Source: Eulemur rufifrons (lineage: Eukaryota > Chordata > Mammalia > Primates > Lemuridae). Taken from it: a DNA stretch of 64,000 bases. Below, in pieces: positions 49,001-61,110 of the stretch. Within the stretch, counting starts at the first letter, position 1. The number at the start of each line of letters is the position of its first letter. The notes under the pieces are model-generated. The model saw only the letters and a list, made by a program, of their open reading frames with translations. It had not been told where the DNA came from and ran no database searches. The position numbers and the translations under genes were made by a program. The stretch is taken from positions 61,883,501-61,947,500 of the forward strand of contig NC_090983.1 of the NCBI RefSeq assembly GCF_041146395.1, written 5' to 3'.

Positions 49001-51837
49001 TGTAGCTTTTATGTCAAGTAAATATTGAAGCAGGTTTTCAGTTAATCAAGCACTAGGGATTTTAGGAGTGGCTGTCAGAAAGGGAAGGCCAGAGACCTAA
49101 GTACCACTTCCGGTAGAGTGCTTTCTTTCTCTGTGCCCCTTTAGCTACTCTGGTTGACTTTTGTTTTGCCACATCCCACATGTCCATGCTGCTTTCTGTG
49201 AGGAGGAAGGGCATTCAACTAGCACTCAACATTAATTCGTTCCTGATAGATGGTTATATCTAGCAGAGGCTTTTGTGTGCTAACAAAGAAACAAATGAAC
49301 AACTAAACAAATGAACATACAAAGGAAAGAGAGAGGCAAACTTATCCCAAAGCAATGGTTCTCAAGTGTTTCAATTAAGGGGCAATTTGGAGGACGAGAA
49401 GCTTTTTGGGTAAAATCACATTATATGCCATCAAAGTTAAAGGTTGGCTCTACTGACACAAACAGCAGGCCAGTCTTCTCAATTGTTTGAAAAATCCAGC
49501 ACGTCTAGTATATCCAAATATTTCCCTTAGCTATTTTCAGTACTTTAGGGCAAATCTATTAACACAAGTATGCACCTGAACCTAATTTCTGTGGAATCAC
49601 CAGTTCTCTTGATCACTACTCAGTTATTTTCTACTCTTTCAAAAAGAACTTGCATTTGTAATATTAATCCTAAATTCCATAAAAATGTGCCCACATTTTT
49701 TAAAAAGTCTAATGCTATGGTATATTAAATGGCCAACTAAATGCATTATACTTATGTTTCCTTTGCTTTTTAGAATCAACTCTTCTCTTCTGAATTCAAT
49801 TTAAGATAATCTAATTTCTAATTAATCTAATCTAATCTATCTAATAATAGACCCTTGTTCTTGGGCATAAGAACTCTTTCTCATTATGAGTCTCTTTAGG
49901 AAAACTTTAAATCAAAGGGCTTGATGTCCTCTAGCCAATAATGTGCAAAGGTAGGCCCATGGGACTCTTTCTTCTGGGAATATGAATTTTGAATTAAATG
50001 TTAAAAAGGTTAAGAACAAACAAACATTGCCTCCCCGAAGAGATTGCTCTTTATTTCCTGTTATTTAGAACATGGAAGCTGCTTCTCTTACTGAATCTGC
50101 TTGTCCAATTCTCTCAGAGTTTCTGTGAGTTGTACAATATCTTTCTGATAAATTTCATTTCTACTTAAGCTAGCTGGTCAGTTCTTTTGTTTGTAATCAC
50201 ATAAATCTAACTGACATAATGCATGTTTTTCTCAGTGAGAAACTTGGAGATTCCTAGGTGATATTTATAGAAAGTTCACAATTTTTCACTTCAAAATATG
50301 GTAGCTTGGTTGACTTGAGTCCTTGGCCAAAGCTACATAATATGCTTGTGCCAGAGAATGGGGCACAGTCCCAGGCCTCCTGATGGCCACAGCATTATAT
50401 CTGCATGATTTCGTATATAGCTTTGTTGATATAAATTCCTATCTTCTTCATTCTTGCAATCTAATATTGAAAAAATTGATTTAGATTAAAAAATGTATAT
50501 AATGGAGATAAAGTAATTTTAGGAAATGAAATATGATAGAGTGAGATATTTGTAGTATATGTAGGTGTCAAATGTTATATGGTTTAGTGTAAGAAATATC
50601 TTTCCTAGAGGAAGTGAAATTTAGTGTTTTTAAATATTGGAGGGAGTATGTGTGGATTCTGTATGTTTATGAATCTGTATAAATAACAACAATCTATTTA
50701 TAACTTAAGAGGATGCACAATGAAATCCTCTTTTTCTTATGAGAATTGTTTCAGGTAGAAGAAAGTATGAATTGTGGGAAATTCCCATTCTTTAAAACAT
50801 CAGCAGTAAAAAAGCATGGCACAAGCATTCAGTAAAGGGATTATTGTAGATTTTCTTCATTCCTGAAAACCAACAGAAAAATCTCGAGGGACAGATCATT
50901 AAATTTTCTTCCTCAGTGTTAACTTGGACAACAGCTCAGGAAACATCTCTGAGGGTTCAAGGCACTTGTTAGAAGCATGTTTAGGAATCTCTGACTGTTT
51001 TTCAAAAACTACTTCTGCAGAAAACAACTGGATAGTTACCAAGCATTTCTGGAGACCATGTATAACTGAACAGATTCAGTTCATTAGAAATATGATAAAT
51101 TATAAATGGTAAAGGCTGTAAAAGGGTAAGTTGTAGGGGGAAATATAAATTAAATATGAGAGATATAATGTAACTATCAGAGATCACTTGGTGTATATTA
51201 CTTTACTATATTTTATATTATACTTTTTGAGATAAGGCAATTTAGCACAGTATTATTTTATACCTCACTTACTTTATAGGGGAAAACACCAAAAAAAAAA
51301 TTGGAAATAAAAATATGTAAATTGTGTTTATTCTTACTTCTATTTTCCATTTAACATTATTATTTGAACATTCTGATATTCATAACATAACCCAAATTTA
51401 TGAATCCTTCATCAACTATAATTAGTTCCCATTACTTTTTCTTCCAGGAGGAATTATTACCAAAACTATGATTTTTCTCACAAACTTTTATCTTTCCTTG
51501 ACCCAGCACTTTCTATTTTTTTCCAATGGATTCCAAATAATAAATATAATGTTTTTTATTTTTGTACAGATTCAGATTTAGTATTTTTATTGTCAGAGTT
51601 TCCTTTGCTTCTTTTACATGTTCTCTTTCAAAATTGGCTGGCACTTTGTTTTGGTTGATAAATTTGTTTGACATCCTCAAAAATGAGGTTTAGTGATTAA
51701 CCTCAGATAACTCACATATTAGGAGATTAAAATAGGACTAAAGCTCAGATCTTGAGACTCACAGTCTGGCAACTTTTTATTTACTCACTTATTTACTCCC
51801 TCATTTATTTAGTTTCCAACAAAGATACATATATACG
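46018..51837. other. long repeat-poor AT-rich sequence
   Basis: About 5.8 kb with no transposon that I can name and no gene. The only structures are a 19-bp tandem duplication (46,775-46,810) and a possible hAT-type remnant near 49,354 (too weak to call). Scattered frames of 60-79 codons have no domain. If the CpG island is a promoter, this would be the start of its first intron. Confidence 0.5.
46775..46810. repeat. two-copy tandem duplication, 19 bp
   Basis: 'attattcacttgctggaga' is followed immediately by 'attattcacttgctgga', identical over 17 bp. Confidence 0.93.
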
Positions 51838-51969
51838 TATATTTTTCTAGAGACAGGGTCTCACTGTCACCCAGCCTGGAGTGCAGTGGTATGATCATAG
51901 CTCGCTGTAACCACAAGCTCCTGGGCTCAAGTGATCCTCCTGCCTCAGCCTCCCAAGTAGCTAGGACTT
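51838..51969 (-). mobile_element. AluJ/FLAM-type fragment, antisense
   Basis: Antisense single Alu arm. It reads 'agagacagggtctcactgtcacccagcctggagtgcagtgg', then 'tatgatcatagctcgctgtaacc', then 'tcctgcctcagcctcccaagtagctaggac', and stops there. It is either a monomer (FLAM) or a 5'-truncated AluJ. No clean target-site duplication is seen. Confidence 0.85.
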
Positions 51970-52027
51970 CAACAAGTGTATATTGAGTACCTACTTATGT
52001 CAGAGATTCTTCCAGGCATGAAGGATT

Positions 52028-52067
52028 ACTGTTTTCTGCCTAGAACAGACTGTTTTCTGCCTAGAAC
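52028..52067. repeat. two-copy tandem duplication, 21 bp
   Basis: 'actgttttctgcctagaac' plus 'ag' is repeated perfectly once, head to tail. The perfect match suggests a recent event. Confidence 0.95.
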
Positions 52068-52544
52068 TTAGCTGTCTAGGGATAAGACAGGCAAGTTTAC
52101 TAGAGTGCTTTGCTCCCCAGACCACTGATTTGAGGGATCAATTGAGGCTACACCTTCAGACAACCATTTTATGACTACTTGTTTGTGTGCTTTGGAATTG
52201 ATGCTGCATATGGTTCCATGACATCAAGGACCAACTTGGCTCCAACCATTCTTACACAGCCATACCTAGCTCTCAGAAACCTAGGTGTATGGCCACTCCT
52301 ACTCTCCTCTCTCCGCTCTACCTGATTCACCACCACGCAAACCCTAGCTTGTCTGGGAAGGGTGTTCTTTCTCTAGAGACAGATCACACATAAATCTGTA
52401 ATTCTGAATGTCAGGAAATGCCTACTTCATATTTATTTACCTTTTTTCTTTTTAATTTCTCCTTTTTCTAGATTTTCATCCAGTTGCCTTTTCATTTTCT
52501 TTTTTCTACTTCCTTCTTCTACTGACCTCTGTCATTTATTATAT
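52068..52544. other. unique sequence
   Basis: No gene or repeat recognised. It includes a pyrimidine-rich stretch (52,440-52,525). Confidence 0.55.
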
Positions 52545-52680
52545 CATCTATATGTGACATTGGGCAAATCCCTTAACCTTAGTGAGATTGGTTTTGTTAC
52601 CTGGATAAGTAGAAATAACCTTTCTTAAAGAACTGTGGTGATTAAGTAATGTATTTATAAATGCTTCACTCAATCCCTTT
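52545..52680 (+). repeat. MIR fragment, sense
   Basis: MIR core: 'tgtgacattgggcaaatcccttaaccttagtgag', 'gttacctggataagtagaaataacc', 'gaactgtggtgattaagtaatg'. The head is missing. Confidence 0.78.
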
Positions 52681-53015
52681 TACATGGTGACATGATTGGT
52701 GAGTGCCTTGTAAACATCAGTCTTCCCAGAATTTGTGAATAAAACCTGTAGACAAATTTCAAACTAATTTGAAGTTTTTATAATGCAATCAAGAGTTCAT
52801 TTTACGTAGACAACTTACTTTGTTCTGCTACATTATTGTGTTATACCTCACTTCTTGGGTGTTCCTATGGTGTTTGCCATTATTGTTATTCTGATTTTTA
52901 ATTGACCACTTTGTCACATCTTGAAAACATCAGTAACCAAGCAACAAGTTGGCTGTTTATTTTCTCTAACTTAAACGTCTAAATTAGAGGACCCTAGGCC
53001 TCAGTAGTGTCAATT
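52681..53015. other. unique AT-rich sequence
   Basis: Nothing recognised. Confidence 0.55.
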
Positions 53016-53570
53016 TATAATCACTTGCTAGGAGATCTTATCCTTTGCTCTAAATTCTCTCTATGTGCTGATATTTCCACAATTTATATCCCCTACGTGA
53101 TCTATTTCCTAAACTTTAAACTCATATATCCAATTGCCTATGTGATATCTCTAGTTGAATATCTAACAGGCACCCCAGACTTGTATGTCTAAATCTAAAT
53201 TCTTGATACTTCCACCAAATCTCCCTCTAAAGTTTCTTTGGCCTATTATGTAGGCCAAACACCTTGGACCAATTCTTAGATTTTTTTTTTCTCATATTTA
53301 AATTTAATTTATAAGTAAATCTTGTCAACTGAAACTTCAAAATGCATCTCAAGCCAACTACTACAGTGCTACAAGCCTCAGCTTCTCGGGTGCTCCTGGC
53401 TCGTTTGCCAGTGTTCACCCTGGCCCCCCTGTAGTCTCTCTTCATACAGCACAGGGTGATACACTACTTAAAATGTAAAATTAAATGTAAATTAAATCAT
53501 GCCCCTCCCCTATGTAAAACTTTTCAAAGGCTTCTTCTTGTACTTGGAATAAGTCCTTATGAGGACTTAA
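53016..53570 (+). mobile_element. L2 LINE fragment, sense
   Basis: 'ctcatatatccaattgcctatgtgatatctctagttgaatatctaacaggca' matches the L2 'ccaactgcctacttgacatctcc' region. 'ctgtagtctctcttcatacagcacagggtgata' and 'atcatgcccctcccctatgtaaaacttttcaaagg' follow in L2 order. It is heavily decayed. A T-run at about 53,281-53,290 interrupts it. Confidence 0.7.
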
Positions 53571-54597
<1,027 letters not shown>

Positions 54598-54701
54598 TAA
54601 AAAGATTTCAATTTGATTAGATCTCATTTATTTCTTTTTGTTGTTGCCTAAACATTTGTACCCCCTGAAATAAAAAATAAATAAATAAAATTTAAAAAAA
54701 T
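54598..54701. mobile_element. short L1 insertion with 5' inversion (tentative)
   Basis: 54,598-54,649 reads as antisense ORF2 sequence ('tttcaatttgattagatctcatttatttc', 'tttttgttgttgcc'; compare 55,668-55,710 in the neighbouring L1). It is joined directly to a sense-oriented 3' tail 'aaacatttgtaccccctgaaataaa' with (AAAT)n at 54,650-54,700. Opposite orientation of body and tail is the mark of twin priming. The identification of the tail as L1 is from memory and uncertain. Confidence 0.4.
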
Positions 54702-56154
54702 TTTCAATAGATTTAGGAGGTACACGTGTTTTTTTGTTACATGGGTGAATTGTATAATGCTGAAGTCAGGCTTTTAGCGTACCTGTCATCAGAATAGTGT
54801 ACATTGCACCCAACAGGTAGATTTTTCTCGCTCATCCCCTCCCCTCTTCCCCCTTCGTAGTTTTCAATGTCCATTACACCACTATGTGACTGTGTATACC
54901 CATCATTTAGCACTGCTTATAAGTGAGAATATGTAATATTTGTTTTTCCATTCCTGAGACACTTACTTCACTTAGGATAATGGCCTCTAGTTCCACGCAA
55001 ATTGCTGCTTAAGACATTATTTCATTCCTTTTTATGGCTGAGTAATACCCCATAGTATGTATATACCACATTTTCTTTATCCACTCATCAGTTGATGAAT
55101 GAACACTTAGGTTGATTCCATATATTTGCAATTGTGAATTGTGCTGTGATGAACATTCAGGTACAGGTATCTTTTTAATAAAATACCTTCTTTTCCTTTG
55201 GGTAGATATCCAGTAGTGGGATTGCTGGATTGAATGGTAGGTCTACTTTTAAGTTCTTTGAGGAATACCCATACTGCTTTCCATAGAGATTGTTCTAGTT
55301 TACATTCCTACCTACAGGGTATAAAAGCTCCCTTTTCACCACATCTGTACCAACATCTATTGTTTTTTGACTTTTTAGTAATGGCCATTCTGACAGGGGT
55401 AAAGTGGTATCTCATTGTGATTTTAATTTGCATTTCCCTGATAATTATTGATGATGAGTATTTTTAATATGTTTGTTGGCCATTTGTCAATCTTCTTGTG
55501 AAAATATCTGTTCATGCCTTTTGCCCACTTTTGATTTGATTATTTGTTTATTTCTTGCTGATTTGTTTGGTATAAGTCCTTGGTTGAAAGTATAGTTTGC
55601 GAATATTTTATCCCATTCTGTAGGTTCTCCCATTCTGTGTTGATTATTTCCTTTGCTGTGTAAAAGCTTTTTAGTTTAATTAAGTCCCATTAATTTATTT
55701 TTGTCATTGCTATATTTACTTTTGGGGCCTTGGTCATAAATTCTTTGCCTAGGCCCATGTGCAAAACAGTTTTCCTAAAAATTCCTTCTAGAATTTTTGT
55801 GATTTCAGATCTTACATTTAAGTCTTTAATCCATCATTAGTTAATTTTTGTATATGGTGAGAGATAGAGATCCAGTTTCATTCCTGTGCATGTAGCTATC
55901 CAATTTTCCCATCATCATTTATTCAATAAGGTGTCCTTTCCCCATTGTATGTTTTTGTCTGCTTTGTTGAAAATCAGTTGTTTGTAACTATATGGCTTCA
56001 TTTCTGGGTTCTCTATTCCGTTCCTTTGATTTATGTGTCTACCTTTATACCAGTACCATGCTGTTTTGGTTATTATAGTCTTGTAATATAATTTGAAACC
56101 AGGTAATGTGATCCCTCCAGATTTGTTCTTTTTGCTTGGGATTGCTTTGGCTGT

Positions 56155-56391
56155 TCAGGGTATTTTTTTTGTTCCATATGAAGTATCGGATTGTTTTTTG
56201 TAGGTCTTGAAAAATGATGGTATTTTGATGGGAATTGCATTGAATATGTAAATCACTTTGGGCAGTAGGTATATTTTAACAATGCTGATTCTTTCAATCC
56301 ATGAGCATGAGATGTTTTTCCATTTATTTGTATCATCTGTGATTTCTTTCATCAGTGTTTTGTAGTTTTTCTTGTGGAGATCTTTCACCAT
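56155..56391 (-). pseudogene. L1 ORF2 thumb-region fragment
   Basis: The minus-strand frame contains '[20 protein letters not shown]', '[20 protein letters not shown]' and '[15 protein letters not shown]', blocks just downstream of the ORF2 reverse transcriptase. The same region appears in the sense L1 at 33,150-33,362. Confidence 0.85.
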
Positions 56392-56432
56392 CTTGGTTAA
56401 GTATATTCTGAGGTATTTTATTTTCTTTCCTA

Positions 56433-56735
56433 CTATTGTAAATGGTATTGAGTTCTTGATTTGACTCTCAGCTTGACTGTTATTAGCGTATAAAATGATA
56501 CTGATTTGTGTATATTAATTTTGTAACCTGAAACTTTGTCAAATTTATATATCAATTCTAGGAGACTTTTAGTGGAGTCTTTAGGGTTTTCTAGGTATAA
56601 GGTCATGTCATAGGCAAACAGAGACAGTTGACCTCCTCTTTCCTGATTTAGATGTCCTTCCTTTCTTTCTCTTGCCTGATTGCTCCGTCTAGGACTTCTG
56701 GTACTATGTTGAATGGAAGTGGTGACAATGGGCAT
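56433..56735 (-). pseudogene. L1 ORF2 RT catalytic-loop fragment, mutated
   Basis: The minus-strand frame carries the RT catalytic loop. At 56,607-56,618 it encodes F-A-Y-D where the active enzyme needs F-A-D-D, so one of the two catalytic aspartates is lost. The following '[19 protein letters not shown]' and '[17 protein letters not shown]' are standard ORF2 sequence. Confidence 0.88.
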
Positions 56736-56878
56736 CTTTGTCTTGTTCCAGTTCTTAGGAGGAATGCTTTCATCTCTACTCCATTCAGTATGATGTTGGC
56801 TATGGGGTTGTCATGTATGATGTTTATTATTTTGAGGTATGTTCCTTCTATGCCTAGTTTGTTGAAGATTTTTATCAT
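56648..56878 (-). pseudogene. L1 ORF2 RT palm fragment
   Basis: The minus-strand frame reads '[20 protein letters not shown]' and '[20 protein letters not shown]', RT palm motifs upstream of the catalytic loop. It lies in a different frame from the downstream fragment, showing a frameshift between them. Confidence 0.87.
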
Positions 56879-56916
56879 GAATTGCTGCTAGATTTTATCA
56901 CATGCTTTTTCTGCAT

Positions 56917-57303
56917 TTATTGTGATGATGATATGGTTTTTGTTTTTAATTCTGTTAATGAGTGATTCATATTTATTGATTTGCATAGATTGAAACTCAT
57001 TTGATCATGGTGAATTATCTTTTTGATGTGCTGTTGGACTTGGTTAGCTAGTACTTTGTTGAGGATTTTTGTGTCTATGTTCAGGAGGGATATTGGTTTG
57101 TAGTTTTTTTTGTTTGTTTTGTTTTGTTTTTTTTTTCCTGTGTCTTTTCCTGGCTTCAGTATCAAAGGTGATACTGGCTTCATAAAATGAGGTAGGGAAG
57201 ATTCTCTTCTTCTTGATATTATGGAATGTTTTAGAGGATAGGTGCCAGTTCTTTTAGGTCTGATAAAATTTGGCTCTGAATCTGTCTGGTCCCAGGCTTT
57301 CAT
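56917..57303 (-). pseudogene. L1 ORF2 RT fingers fragment
   Basis: A 128-codon minus-strand frame. It contains '[20 protein letters not shown]' and '[19 protein letters not shown]', the fingers/palm start of L1 RT. A lysine/asparagine-rich stretch ('[10 protein letters not shown]') comes from an expanded GTTT/T-run at 57,101-57,136. Confidence 0.85.
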
Positions 57304-57595
57304 TTTTGTTGGAAGATTTTTTTATTAATGTTTTAGTTTCCTTACTTGTCATTGACCTATTCAGGATTTCTATTTCTTTCTGATTCAAGCTCGGGAGATT
57401 TTATGTTTACAGAAATTTATCCATTTCCTCTAGATTTTCTGGTTGGTGTGCATAGAGGAAAACCTCTATGTAGTCTCAGAGAATATTTTGAATTTCTGTG
57501 GCATCTCCCTTTTCATTTCTGATTGAGCTTATTTGAATCTTTTCTGTTCTATTTCTGGTTAATCTAGCTAATGGTCTATCGATTTTGTTTATCTT

Positions 57596-57889
57596 TTAAA
57601 AGAAACAATTTTTTGTTTCATTGATCCCTTGTATTGGTTTTTTAATTTCCATTTTCATTATGACCTTTGTTACTTCTTTTCTTCTGCTAGCTTTGGGTTT
57701 AGTTTGTTCTTCCTTTTCTAGTTCCTTGAAGTGTGACATTAGGTTGTTAATTTGTGATCTTTCTGCATTTTTCATGTAGGCATTTAGTGTTATGAACCTC
57801 CCTCTTAGCACTGCTTTTATTGTATCCCAGAGATTTTGAAAACTTGTGTCACCTTTGTTGTTCAATTTGAAACATTTTTTGATTTCCAT
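57596..57889 (-). pseudogene. L1 ORF2 linker fragment between EN and RT
   Basis: The minus-strand frame contains 'NLWDTIKAVLRGRFITLNAY', 'SQINNLMSHFKELEKEEQTK' and 'PKASRRKEVTKVI', the region linking the endonuclease and RT domains. Confidence 0.85.
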
Positions 57890-58841
57890 CGTGATTTCAT
57901 CATTGACCCAAAATCATTCAGTAGCAGGTTGTTTAATTTCCATGTATTTGTGTAGTTTTGAGAGGTCCTCTTGGAACTGATTTCTAGTTTTTATTCCACT
58001 GTTGTTTGAGAAGATACATGGTATGATTTTGATTTTTTCTAAATTTGCTGAGACTTGTTTTGTGGCCTATAATACCATGGAAAATGCTCTAAGTGCTGGC
58101 GAGAAGAATGTATATTCTGTAGTTTTAGGGTAGAATATTCTGTAAATGTCTGTTAGGTCCATTTGTTCTAGAGTCTCATTTAAGTCCAATGTTTCTTTGT
58201 TAATTTTTTGCCTTGGTGACCTGTCTAGTTCTGTCAGTGGAGTGTTTAAACCCCCAGCTTTTATGATGATGCTATTTATTTTTTTCCTTAGATCTAGTAA
58301 GATTTGTTTTTATGAATCTGAGAGTTTTTTGTTAGATAAATATATATTTAGGATTGTTATATCTTCCTTTTGAGTTGATTCCTTTATCATTATATAATCA
58401 CCATCTTTTTCTTCTTTTAACCATTGTTGATTTGAAGTCTATTTTTTCTGATTTGAGAATAGCTACTCTTGCTTGCTTTTGGTTTCCATTTGTGTGGAAT
58501 ATTTTTCTTCACCCCTTTACCTTAAGTTCATGAGAATCTTTGTGAGTTAAATGGTTTTCTTGGAGGAGCAATTATATTTGGGTTGTATTTTTTTTACCCA
58601 TTCAGCTGATCTATATCCTTTAAGTGGGGCATTAAGCCCATTTACATTTAATCTTAGTATTGATATGTGAGATACTATTCTGGTCATCCTGCCGATTATT
58701 ACCTAATTTCCTAGTTTTCTCCCTTATGTTACTGTTTTATAAGAGCTGTGAGTTTTAACTTTCAGATCTTTTTGTACTGGTGGATATTGATTATTCTGTT
58801 CAATGTATAGAGGACTTTAAAGCATTTCTCATAGGGCAGGT

Positions 58842-59090
58842 CTAGACAAATTCCCTTAGTGTTTGTTTGTCTTGGAAATACTTTATGTCTCCTTCATTTA
58901 TGAAACTTGGTTTTGCAGAATACAAAATTCTTAGCTGGCAGTTATTCTGTTTAAGAAGACTACAGATGGGACCCCAAATCCTTCTGGCTTGGAAGGTTTC
59001 TGCTGAGAAGTCTGCTACTTTTCTGATGGGTTTTCCTTTGTAAATTACCTGATTCTTTTGTCTCACAGCTTGTAGGATTTTCTCCTTCAC
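58842..59090 (-). pseudogene. L1 ORF1p C-terminal domain fragment
   Basis: An 82-codon minus-strand frame matches the C-terminal RNA-binding domain of ORF1p: 'KEKILQAVRQKNQVIYKGKP', 'VADFSAETFQARRIWGPI' and 'PSFINEGDIKYFQDKQTLRE'. The N-terminal coiled coil and RRM are absent because the element is truncated here. Confidence 0.88.
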
Positions 59091-59093
59091 TTA

Positions 59094-59328
59094 GACTTTG
59101 GCCATACTGGCCTTGTTATAATTCCTCAAAAACATTCCAATTAGGTTCATTGCTTTAATTATTCTCTCTGCTTGGAATGTGCTTCACATAGATATCTACG
59201 TGGTTCACACCTTTGCTTCATACAAGTTTTTGTTCAAATGTCACTGGCTTAAGGAAATATACTCTGATTATCCTATATATTTTATTTAATTAGATATTTA
59301 CCCTTTCTGTCTGTCTTACTTCAATACT
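59094..59328 (+). mobile_element. L2 LINE 3' fragment, sense
   Basis: 'gactttggccatactggccttgttataattcctcaaaaac', 'tctctctgcttggaatgtgcttcacatagatat' and 'tttgttcaaatgtcactggcttaaggaaata' are L2 post-RT to 3' landmarks. It is sandwiched between two antisense L1-type segments. Confidence 0.82.
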
Positions 59329-59329
59329 G

Positions 59330-61110
59330 ATGTTTCAGGTTTCTCTGTTATTATTTCCTTTCCACTTGATGAACTTCTTTTAGCATTTCTCTTAAAGCAG
59401 GTCTACTGGTGACAAATCCTTTTAGTTTTCCTTCACTCTAAAGTGCTTTTATTTGTTTTAATTACTGAAAGATATTTTAATTGGATGTGGGACTCTGGAT
59501 TAACATTTTTTTTTCCTTTCATCACTTCCTGAATGCTGTTCCATTGTCTTATAGCCTCTAGCGTTTCCAAGGAGAAAAATGCAGCCATTCAAATCATAGT
59601 TCCATTTTTTGGTACGATGTGCTTTTTCCTCTGGCTGCAATTAAGCTTTTTTTTTTTTTTTTTTTTCAATTTATCCTGTATGGGATTTAAAGATTACTAC
59701 GTTTCTTTGATCTGTATATATATCTTTCACCAAATTTGGGAAATTTTTAGCATGATTTCTTCAAATATATTTTCTGTATCAATCTATTTTTCCTCTCCTT
59801 CTGAGACACTTATGATATAAATGTTAGACTTTGTTATTGTCTCACAAGTCCCTGAGGCTCTCTTCACATTTTTTCTTTATATATTTCAAAATGGATAGTT
59901 TTTATTGCTCTGTATTCTGGTGTACTAGTTCTTTTAATTCTGATATTGATATTTATTATTATATTATATTTTTCAGTTCTAATATTTTCATTTGGTTCTT
60001 TTTATAGGTTCTATTTCTTTGCCAGTAATTTTTATTTTTTCTATTTGCTTCAAATGTATTTCGTCTTTTTTCTTGGATCATTATTATAAAGGGTACTTTA
60101 AAGCCTGTGCCTGAGAATTCCAATATATGAGTCATCCTGGGCTTGGCATCTGTTGAATGTCTTTTCTCTTAAAACTTCTTTAGGTTTTCTTGGTTCCCTA
60201 TATACTGAGTCATTTTAGATTGAATCCTGAAAATTCTGAATATTTCAAACAAAAAATTCTGTTATGAGACTCTGGGTCTTGTTGAAGTCTGGAAAAGGTT
60301 TCCTTCTTCTTTTCTTTTCTTTTTCTTTCTTTCTTCTTCTTCTTCTTTTTTTTTTTTTTTTTTTTAAGCAGGCAGTCAATACAGTTAGGTATAAACTTCA
60401 AGTCCATGATCTTTCTTCTGTTGGCTTTGGTGCCAATGTCAGTTTAGTTTTCAAAACTTCTGCAGAGCTATTTTGGTCTTCCCTGACTATATACCACCCA
60501 GGGGTCAGTCTAGAACCTGTACAGTGGTTTACGCTGTAGTTCAGCTCTTATGTCTTTGCTGCATTGATTCCAATTGGTTTCATTCTTGTACACTTCAGCT
60601 TGGGGCTAATCTCAGAACTTAACACACAGATTTAAAGGCTTCCTTTCTTCTATCTGCCTCCTTTCACTGATCCTATCCCCGTCTCTCTGTCTTAGGATTT
60701 CCCCTTGCTGGTGTTCTGGTGAGAAAGCTGGGATTTTAGGTTCCCTATGCTATTGCACACTTTCCATTGCTAGGCCTTTTTTGTGGCAAAACAGCAAGAC
60801 AAAGAGTTTGAGAATCTTCAGAGTTGCCCCTGGTGCTGCAGGAGATTAGTCATGTTACTAGGTCTCACCTTGAGGAGGGCTGAGAGAGTCAAAAGAAATT
60901 TACCGTTCAGGTGTTGCTGTCATAGAGTGGGGATGGGGATGTGCTGCCACTTCCTTGCTTCGCTTGAGGAAAGTGGAAGGGGTGCTGCTTCATTGCTGCT
61001 TTGCTCTTAGCACTCTGGTAGAGGACAGGGAAAGTCAAAAGGGATTGCCATTGCTGCTACCACAATTACATGCCAATGAGGATATGAGAGGATGCTATGA
61101 CCATCCTATC
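59330..61110 (-). mobile_element. old L1M/HAL1-type element, ORF1 and 5' region, antisense
   Basis: Antisense sequence of an older L1 lineage. Reversed, 59,536-59,590 encodes 'AAFFSLETLEAIRQWNSI', the ORF1p C-terminal signature. 59,330-59,480 holds the 3' end of ORF1 ('gcatttctcttaaagcaggtctactggtgacaaatcc'). 59,690-60,230 matches the ORF1 N-terminal region ('caaatttgggaaatttttagcatgatttcttcaaatat', 'ggcatctgttgaatgtc'). 60,380-61,110 is a GC-richer 5' region. No ORF2 was found next to it, which fits either HAL1 (ORF1-only) or a fragment. The 95-codon plus-strand frame at 59,533-59,820 is a shadow. Confidence 0.68.
60301..60366. repeat. pyrimidine-rich (TTC/TTTC)n and T-run
   Basis: A mixed TTC/CTTT tract ends in about 22 T's, an expansion inside the old L1 element. 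Confidence 0.95.

Larger units (their letters stand above)
54700..59093 (-). mobile_element. L1 (L1MA/L1PB class), antisense, 5' truncated in ORF1
   Basis: A 4.4-kb antisense L1. From left: 3' UTR and end of ORF2 ('gggtagatatccagtagtgggattgctgga', 'tggtatctcattgtgattttaatttgcatttccctgat'), the complete ORF2 span in broken frames up to about 58,450, the inter-ORF region, and the ORF1 C-terminal domain ending abruptly near 59,093. There the element is truncated and L2 sequence begins. It is better preserved than the sense L1 at 29-35 kb, so probably younger. Confidence 0.88.

Noticed and set aside
49354..49460. 'caatggttctcaagtgtttcaa' as the terminus of a hAT (MER5/MER20-like) DNA transposon
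   Set aside because: Only the first dozen bases fit. The interior and the opposite inverted end could not be matched.
59533..59820. 95-codon plus-strand frame with a poly-Phe run
   Set aside because: The run comes from a T-tract inside an antisense old L1 ORF1 region, so it is a shadow.
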